Shown one piece after another: positions 58,539-64,000 of a DNA stretch of 64,000 nucleotides (the first letter of the stretch is position 1; every line of letters starts with the position of its first letter). Both the position numbers and the translations under genes were made by a program. This stretch comes from Arthrobacter cupressi (GTDB lineage Bacteria > Actinomycetota > Actinomycetes > Actinomycetales > Micrococcaceae): NCBI RefSeq assembly GCF_900099975.1, contig NZ_FNEI01000009.1, forward strand, positions 111,589-175,588. The letters are read 5' to 3'. The notes below the pieces were generated by a model that saw only the letters and a program-made list of their open reading frames with translations, had not been told where the DNA came from and ran no database searches.

Positions 58539-60404
58539 GTGAACCACCTGCAGACTTCCGTCGCGCCCAACGGCACCCATTACCGGGATTTGAACCGCAA
58601 CGGGGTGATGGATCCCTTTGAGGATCCATCACTCAGCCCGGCGGAACGGACGGCTGACCTCCTCCCCCGGCTCAGCCTCGAAGAGAAGGTGGGTTTGCTG
58701 TTTCACACAGTCATTGAGACTGGACCGGACGGGACCTTATTGGAGCGCCCCGGAAATATCAGCAAGTCCGGAACGTCTGCTGTCGTCGCGCACAAGTTCA
58801 TGAATCACTTCAACGTGCATGCCCTTGGGACCCCACGGCAGGCGGCCCGCTGGAACAACGCGATCCAGAAACTCGCCGAGTCGAACCCGCACGGCATACC
58901 GGTCACCATCTCCACGGACCCGAGGCACGCCTTCATTGAAAACACCGGCGTCTCCTTCAATGCGGGCCATTTCTCCCAGTGGCCCGAACCCATCGGTCTC
59001 GCCGCCATCGGCAGTGCAGAGCTGATCCGGCGTTTCGCCGACATCGCACGGCAGGAATACACCGCCGTCGGCATCCGTGCCGCGCTGCACCCGACGGTGG
59101 ACCTTGCCACCGAACCGCGCTGGGGCCGCCAAGCCGGCACCTTCGGCCAGGATAAAGCGCAAACCTCGCGGTTCGCCGTCGAATACCTCAAGGGATTCCA
59201 AGGCGATTCCCTTGGCCCGGGCTCCGTTGCCTGCACCACCAAGCACTTTCCCGGGGGCGGCCCGCAGCGCGACGGCGAAGACCCGCACTTCCCCTACGGC
59301 CGTGAGCAGGTCTATCCCGGGGGGCGCTTCGAGGAGCACCTTGAACCCTTCCGGACCGCCATCGCCAACCACACCAGCGCGATCATGCCCTACTACGGAA
59401 TGCCTGTCGGCCTCGAACTCGACGGTGAAGCTGTCGAAGAGGTCGGCTTCGGCTACAACCGGCAAATCATTACCGGGCTCCTGCGGGAAAAGCTCGGCTA
59501 CGGCGGCGTGGTCCTCAGCGACTGGGAACTTGTCAATGACAACGTCGTGGGAGACAAAGTGCTACCCGCCCGTGCTTGGGGGGTCGAGAACCTGACTGCT
59601 GCGGAACGCATGCAGAAAATCCTGAACGCCGGAGTGGACCAGTTCGGCGGGGAAGAGTGCACCGACTTGCTCCTTGGCCTGGTCCGTGACGGCATCGTCA
59701 GCGAAGCCCGCATCGACGAATCCGCACGCAGGCTGCTGCTGGTGAAGTTCCAGTTGGGCCTCTTCGACAACCCCTACGTATCGGAGGACGAGGCAGCCGT
59801 CCTCGTTGGCAACGATCACTTCCGGGCTGAAGGGCACCGCGCCCAAGCGCGTTCGGTTACGGTGCTGACTGACGGCAAGGCGGACGGAAGCCGCCTGCTG
59901 CCGCTCTCCGACAAGCCGCGTATCTACGTCGAAGGCCTGGACCCGGCAGCCTTGGGAAGCACTGGACTCCCTGTGGACGCGCCCGAGGACGCCGATGTCG
60001 CCATCATCCGCCTCCACGCGCCGTGGGAGCATCGGCAGGATCTATTCCTGGAAGAGGGCTTCCATGCCGGCTCCCTGGACTTCCCGCCCGGGCTCATTTC
60101 GCGGCTGGCTGCCCTATCCAAGAAAGTTCCATTGATCATTGACGTCCGTCTGGACCGCCCCGCGATCCTCACCCCGCTAGCCCAATTCGCCGGCGCGCTG
60201 GTAGGCACTTTCGGCGTTTCCGACGCTGCGCTCTTGGACGCCCTCACGGGGCGGATCCTGCCGTGCGGGCGCCTGCCCTTCGAGTTGCCTTCCTCCATGG
60301 ACGAGGTCCGCGCTTCGCGGCCCGACGTGGCATCCGACACTCCGTCACCGCTCTTCGCCAACGGGCACGGGCTGTCCCTGCTCCGGGGCGCCGACGCCGC
60401 CTGA
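58539..60404 (+). CDS. Glycoside hydrolase family 3 protein
   Basis: 621 residues. The N-terminal (beta/alpha)8 domain has the GH3 signatures LSLEEKVGLLF, CTTKHFPGGGPQRDG (KHF) and the nucleophile motif GVVLSDWEL (SDW). The C-terminal (alpha/beta)6 sandwich begins near residue 430 (ARSVTVLTDGK). Beta-glucosidase or beta-xylosidase activity is the family rule. No signal peptide is present, so it acts on imported oligosaccharides in the cytoplasm. The start is GTG at 58539 behind GAGAGG. Last gene of the importer operon, ended by the hairpin at 60448. Confidence 0.92.
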   Translation: MNHLQTSVAPNGTHYRDLNRNGVMDPFEDPSLSPAERTADLLPRLSLEEKVGLLFHTVIETGPDGTLLERPGNISKSGTSAVVAHKFMNHFNVHALGTPRQAARWNNAIQKLAESNPHGIPVTISTDPRHAFIENTGVSFNAGHFSQWPEPIGLAAIGSAELIRRFADIARQEYTAVGIRAALHPTVDLATEPRWGRQAGTFGQDKAQTSRFAVEYLKGFQGDSLGPGSVACTTKHFPGGGPQRDGEDPHFPYGREQVYPGGRFEEHLEPFRTAIANHTSAIMPYYGMPVGLELDGEAVEEVGFGYNRQIITGLLREKLGYGGVVLSDWELVNDNVVGDKVLPARAWGVENLTAAERMQKILNAGVDQFGGEECTDLLLGLVRDGIVSEARIDESARRLLLVKFQLGLFDNPYVSEDEAAVLVGNDHFRAEGHRAQARSVTVLTDGKADGSRLLPLSDKPRIYVEGLDPAALGSTGLPVDAPEDADVAIIRLHAPWEHRQDLFLEEGFHAGSLDFPPGLISRLAALSKKVPLIIDVRLDRPAILTPLAQFAGALVGTFGVSDAALLDALTGRILPCGRLPFELPSSMDEVRASRPDVASDTPSPLFANGHGLSLLRGADAA

Positions 60405-60447
60405 TCTCCTGTCCACGGCGGGCTCAGGGCAGCGCGCGGCGGACAGC

Positions 60448-60485
60448 AAAAAACCGGGGCCCGTTCGAGAACGGACCCCGGTTTT
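60448..60485. terminator. Bidirectional terminator after the GH3 gene
   Basis: AAAACCGGGGCCCGTTC pairs with GAACGGACCCCGGTTTT with a GA loop and one mismatch; A-rich and T-rich flanks allow use from both strands. It separates the importer operon from the small minus-strand gene. Confidence 0.85.
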
Positions 60486-60556
60486 CTTGGAGCCTCAGTC
60501 TTTCGAGCCCAGTCTATGCCCGTGGCGCGTTGCGCCCCAGGCGCTTCTGAGGCAGG

Positions 60557-60805
60557 CTATGCCCGGCGCAGCTCCACGCCGTCGGACTTCATGAAAAGCT
60601 GCTTGGCGGCCGCGTCCGCACCGGGTCCGGCAGGCTCAAGCCAGACGACGTTTCCGCTGCCGGAGACCTCCTGGACTTCCCCCGCCGCGATGACCTGCGC
60701 GTGCTTGACGACCTCGATCCGCTCCCCTGCAGTCAGGCTTGCCCAGTCGGCAACGGTGACGGCATGTGCGACTCGCCTGGACAGGACGGATCCGCGTGAC
60801 TTCAT
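60557..60805 (-). CDS. Hypothetical 82-aa protein
   Basis: MKSRGSVLSRRVAHAVTVAD opens a compact beta-rich small protein (AGERIEVVKHAQVIAAGEV, GSGNVVWLEPAG, AAAKQLFMKSDGVELRRA). The open frame continues far upstream into the hutH terminator region, but the ATG at 60805 with GGGGTAGAAG before it is the natural start. No family is recognised. It lies downstream of hutH on the same strand, behind the terminator at 60918. Confidence 0.65.
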   Translation of the reverse strand: MKSRGSVLSRRVAHAVTVADWASLTAGERIEVVKHAQVIAAGEVQEVSGSGNVVWLEPAGPGADAAAKQLFMKSDGVELRRA

Positions 60806-60917
60806 TGAACTTCTACCCCTTTGTGGATGTTCGTATCTTCGGTTATGTGTCTCATCCGACACGCCCGCGACATCATCGGCGCGGACATGCCGTACCCCAT
60901 AAGTTCTACTACACGAA

Positions 60918-60963
60918 AGGCGCCCCGGACGCGGCTGTTGCCTAACATTTCCGGGGCGCCTTC
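60918..60963 (-). terminator. Terminator after hutH
   Basis: On the minus strand AAGGCGCCCCGGA pairs with TCCGGGGCGCCTT over 13 bp, followed by T residues. It lies 33 nt downstream of the hutH stop. Confidence 0.85.
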
Positions 60964-60995
60964 CAATGTTTACCTGGACCGTACTTTCTTCGGGA

Positions 60996-62588
60996 TCAGG
61001 CGAGGATTCCGACGGCGGATTCGGCGGCTTCGCGCACCGCGCCCGAGCCCACCAGGCGGTCGGCCGCTTCCAGCTCCGGGGAGAGGAAACGGTCCGTTCC
61101 GGGACCGTCGACGACGGCGCGCAGCACCTCGAGCACAGCCGCACCGGCGGGGCCGGGGGTCAGCTCGCCGTCGGACAGCTTGGTGCGGATGTCGATGGCA
61201 CGGGCGCTGGTGACCAGTTCCACGGCCAGGACGCGGCGGAGGTTCTCCACGGCCTTGCGCAGCTTGCGGGCGGCGTGCCAGCCCATGGAGACGTGGTCTT
61301 CCTGCATGGCGGAACTCGGGATGGAGTCCACCGATGCCGGAACGGCCAGCCGCTTGTTGTCCGAGACGAGCCCGGCCTGGGTGTACTGGGCGATCATGAG
61401 GCCGGAGTCCACGCCCGGATCGTCGGCCAGGAAGGCCGGCAGTCCGTGCGAGCGGGCCGGGTCCAGCATGCGGTCCGTGCGGCGCTCGGCGATGGAGGAC
61501 AGGTCCGCCACGGCGATCGCCAGGAAGTCCAGCACGTAGGCCACGGGGGCGCCGTGGAAGTTGCCGTTGGAGGACACGCGGCCGTCCGGGAGGACCACCG
61601 GGTTGTCGATCGCGGCGGCCAGTTCGCGGGTGGCCACGAGCTCGGCGTGGGTCACGGTGTCGCGGACGGCACCGGCAACCTGCGGGGCGCAGCGCAGCGA
61701 GTAGGCGTCCTGGACCCGGGAGTCGCCTTCACGGTGCGAGGCCACGATCGGCGAGTTGGACAGCACCTTCAGCATGTTGTCCGCGCTGGCGGCCTGGCCC
61801 GGGTGCGGGCGCAGGGCAGCGTGCAGCTCGGGCAGGAACACCTGGTCCGTGCCGAGCAGCGCCTCGACGCTGAGCGCGGCGGTGATGTCCGCCGTCGTCA
61901 TCAGGTTGCGGAGGTCGGCGATGGCCATGAGCAGCATGCCGAGCATGCCCTCGGTGCCGTTGACCAGCGCCAGGCCTTCCTTCTCGGCCAGGACAACCGG
62001 CTCGATGCCGTGCTGGGCGAGCAGTTCGGCGACGGCGGGGCGGCCTTCGACGCCGTAGAGCTCGCCGTCGGGGCCGGTGGCTTCGCCTTCACCCATGAGC
62101 ACCAGGGCGCAGTGCGAGAGCGGGGCGAGGTCGCCGGAGCAGCCGAGCGAACCGAACTCCTTGACCACCGGGGTGATGCCGGCGTTGAGCAGCTTGACGA
62201 AGGTCACCAGGACCACCGGGCGGACGCCGGTGCGGCCCGAAGCCAGGGTCTTGGCACGCAGGAACATGATGCCGCGGATGACTTCGCGTTCCACGGCCGG
62301 GCCCATGCCGGCGGCGTGGCTGCGGATCAGCGACTTCTGCAGCTGGGTGCGCAGTTCGTTCGGGATGTGGCGGTTGGCGAGGGCACCGAAACCGGTGGAC
62401 ACGCCGTAGGCCGGGGTCTCGCTGTGGGCGAGGCCGTCGATGTGGGCGCGGACCTTGGCCACGGTGTCCAGGGCTTCCTGGGAGATGGTGACCTTCGCGT
62501 CATGGCGTGCGACGGCGAGGACGTCCTCGGCGGTGATGCCGCTGGAGCCGAGGGTGACGGTCAGCGCTTCATGGGTGGTGAGAGTCAT
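60996..62588 (-). CDS. hutH: Histidine ammonia-lyase
   Basis: 530 residues of the MIO-dependent ammonia-lyase family, converting L-histidine to urocanate. The catalytic base region YGVSTGFGAL starts at Tyr61, and the cofactor-forming tripeptide is Cys150-Ser151-Gly152 in GSLGCSGDLAPLSH. The usual tripeptide is Ala-Ser-Gly; the Cys variant also occurs in actinobacterial enzymes as I recall. The ATG at 62588 has AGGA upstream and lies 5 nt after the hutU stop, so hutUH is one operon. First step of histidine degradation. Confidence 0.95.
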   Translation of the reverse strand: MTLTTHEALTVTLGSSGITAEDVLAVARHDAKVTISQEALDTVAKVRAHIDGLAHSETPAYGVSTGFGALANRHIPNELRTQLQKSLIRSHAAGMGPAVEREVIRGIMFLRAKTLASGRTGVRPVVLVTFVKLLNAGITPVVKEFGSLGCSGDLAPLSHCALVLMGEGEATGPDGELYGVEGRPAVAELLAQHGIEPVVLAEKEGLALVNGTEGMLGMLLMAIADLRNLMTTADITAALSVEALLGTDQVFLPELHAALRPHPGQAASADNMLKVLSNSPIVASHREGDSRVQDAYSLRCAPQVAGAVRDTVTHAELVATRELAAAIDNPVVLPDGRVSSNGNFHGAPVAYVLDFLAIAVADLSSIAERRTDRMLDPARSHGLPAFLADDPGVDSGLMIAQYTQAGLVSDNKRLAVPASVDSIPSSAMQEDHVSMGWHAARKLRKAVENLRRVLAVELVTSARAIDIRTKLSDGELTPGPAGAAVLEVLRAVVDGPGTDRFLSPELEAADRLVGSGAVREAAESAVGILA

Positions 62589-62593
62589 GATTC

Positions 62594-64000
62594 CTACTTC
62601 TCGTTCATGGGGATGCGGACGCCGCGTTCTGCGGCGACCTCGACGGCGCGGTCGTAGCCGGCGTCGACGTGGCGGATGACGCCCATGCCGGGGTCGTTGG
62701 TCAGGAGCCGTTCGAGCTTCTGGGCCGCGAGTTCGGTGCCGTCGGCCACGGAAACCTGCCCGGTGTGGATGGAACGGCCGATCCCGACGCCGCCGCCGTG
62801 GTGGATGGACACCCAGGTCGCGCCCGAGGACGCGGCGGTCAGGGCGTTCAGCAGCGGCCAGTCCGCGATCGCGTCCGAGCCGTCCTTCATGGCCTCGGTC
62901 TCCCGGTACGGGGAGGCCACGGAACCGGAGTCCAGGTGGTCACGGCCGATCACGATCGGGGCCTTGACCTTGCCCTCAGCCACCAGCTTGTTGAAGAGCA
63001 GGCCGGCCTGGTGGCGTTCGCCGTAGCCCAGCCAGCAGATCCGGGCCGGCAGGCCCTCGTACTCCACCCGGTCCTGGGCGGCGTCGATCCACTTGTGCAG
63101 GTGCTTGTTCTCCGGGAAGAGCTCCTTGATGGCCTCGTCGGTGACGCGGATGTCTTCCGGGTCCCCGGACAGCGCCACCCAGCGGAACGGGCCCAGGCCC
63201 TCGCAGAACAGCGGACGGATGTACGCCGGGACGAAACCGGGGAACTCGAAGGCCCGGCCGTAGCCGCCCTTGCGCGCCTCATCCCGGATCGAGTTGCCGT
63301 AGTCGAACACCTCGGCGCCGGCGTCCTGGAACTCGACCATGGCCTGTACGTGGCGGGCCATGGACGCCTGGGCCTTCTTGGTGAACCCTTCCGGATCGGC
63401 CTCGGCCTCGGCGTGCCATTCGGCCACCGTGATGCCCTCGGGCAGGTAGGACAGCGGATCATGCGCACTGGTCTGGTCGGTGACGACGTCGATGGTCAGT
63501 TCCCCGGCCTGGTGACGGCGCAGCAGTTCCGGGAAGACCTCCGCGGCGTTGCCCACATAACCCACGGACCAGCCGCGGCGCTCTTCCTTGGCCTTGTTCA
63601 CCTTGGCGATCGCGGCATCCAGGTCGGTCTCGACCTCGTCCAGGTAGCGCTTGCCCACGCGGCGACGCAAACGGGACTCGTCCACGTCCACGATCAGGCA
63701 CGCCCCGTCATTCAGCGTCACGGCCAAAGGCTGGGCCCCGCCCATGCCGCCGCAACCACCGGTCAGGGTCAGGGTCCCCGCCAAGGGCCCTTCGGTGGAA
63801 CCCTCCGCGGCCGGTGCCGGGTGGCGGCCCTCAGCCTTGAGCTTGTTGCCCACGGCGGCGAAGGTCTCATACGTGCCCTGCAGGATGCCCTGGGTACCGA
63901 TGTAAATCCAGGACCCGGCAGTCATCTGCCCGTACATCATCAGGCCCTCGGCCTCCAGGCGCCGGAACTCCGGCCACGTCGCCCAGTCACCCACGAGGTT
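62594..64000 (-). CDS. hutU: Urocanate hydratase, C-terminal part (cut by window edge)
   Basis: About 469 residues reaching the window end without a start; roughly 80-100 N-terminal residues should lie outside. Seen are [19 protein letters not shown] at the edge, [31 protein letters not shown] (NAD site), the QTSAHDP segment and [19 protein letters not shown]. The enzyme turns urocanate into 4-imidazolone-5-propionate using tightly bound NAD. Upstream of hutH in one operon. Confidence 0.95.
   Translation of the reverse strand, partial: NLVGDWATWPEFRRLEAEGLMMYGQMTAGSWIYIGTQGILQGTYETFAAVGNKLKAEGRHPAPAAEGSTEGPLAGTLTLTGGCGGMGGAQPLAVTLNDGACLIVDVDESRLRRRVGKRYLDEVETDLDAAIAKVNKAKEERRGWSVGYVGNAAEVFPELLRRHQAGELTIDVVTDQTSAHDPLSYLPEGITVAEWHAEAEADPEGFTKKAQASMARHVQAMVEFQDAGAEVFDYGNSIRDEARKGGYGRAFEFPGFVPAYIRPLFCEGLGPFRWVALSGDPEDIRVTDEAIKELFPENKHLHKWIDAAQDRVEYEGLPARICWLGYGERHQAGLLFNKLVAEGKVKAPIVIGRDHLDSGSVASPYRETEAMKDGSDAIADWPLLNALTAASSGATWVSIHHGGGVGIGRSIHTGQVSVADGTELAAQKLERLLTNDPGMGVIRHVDAGYDRAVEVAAERGVRIPMNEK

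Noticed and set aside
1..64000. CRISPR array
   Set aside because: No regularly spaced direct repeats were noticed anywhere in the window.

Overview
The window looks like a chromosome segment of a high-GC actinobacterium of the Arthrobacter/Pseudarthrobacter/Paenarthrobacter type. The evidence is the GC-rich third codon positions, the succinylase-type DAP/lysine enzymes, the very large NAD-glutamate dehydrogenase, a TCGAAC-like SOS box, GTG/TTG starts and tRNAs without encoded CCA. Assignments come from reading motifs and family resemblance; no database search was possible.

Region 1 (1-23.8 kb) is amino-acid and one-carbon metabolism. It opens with a cut-off MFS transporter gene. A tightly overlapping trio follows (DUF6421-like protein, short-chain dehydrogenase, threonine-aldolase-like enzyme), then a LysR regulator. 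Next is a minus-strand operon: BFD-like [2Fe-2S] protein, HcnA-like [2Fe-2S] protein, HcnB-like and HcnC-like flavoproteins, aldehyde dehydrogenase and DapE. dapD diverges from it, and after a glycogen-debranching-type gene comes dapC-dapF-lysA. Together dapD, dapC, dapE, dapF and lysA cover every step from tetrahydrodipicolinate to lysine. Back to back with lysA lies a tandem glycine riboswitch followed by an MTHFR-like gene, pdxS, a 90-aa unknown, an aminotransferase and a D-2-hydroxyacid dehydrogenase. This riboswitch-controlled assembly beside a second-looking DAP/lysine branch and a split HcnABC-type dehydrogenase is the best candidate here for an undescribed system.

Region 2 (23.8-33.0 kb) is accessory. 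It holds a possible LOG-family remnant, a umuDC cassette with an SOS box, an XRE regulator, a stand-alone TnpB, a frameshifted gene, a 669-aa unknown of visibly lower GC, about 1.2 kb without a supportable gene, and a two-TM protein with a 30-aa membrane peptide upstream. It ends at the 3' end of tRNA-Phe in a Glu-Asp-Phe tRNA cluster, a common place for island boundaries.

Region 3 (33.4-48.5 kb) is more ordinary: an EamA exporter, a LacI/PfkB sugar kinase pair, a zincin, a CDF metal exporter, a molybdopterin oxidoreductase with its reductase and DUF6510 partner, and a lipoprotein/PEP-synthase-like/universal-stress operon. A truncated flavoprotein, a CopC-like protein, a frameshifted NCS2 purine permease, hutG and tRNA-Cys complete it.

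Region 4 (48.6-64.0 kb) has the 1645-aa glutamate dehydrogenase and a small unknown. A LacI-controlled ABC sugar importer with a GH3 glycosidase follows, with twin operators in the divergent promoter. The window closes with hutH and a cut-off hutU. HutU, HutH and HutG work in histidine catabolism to glutamate, which the glutamate dehydrogenase can feed into 2-oxoglutarate.
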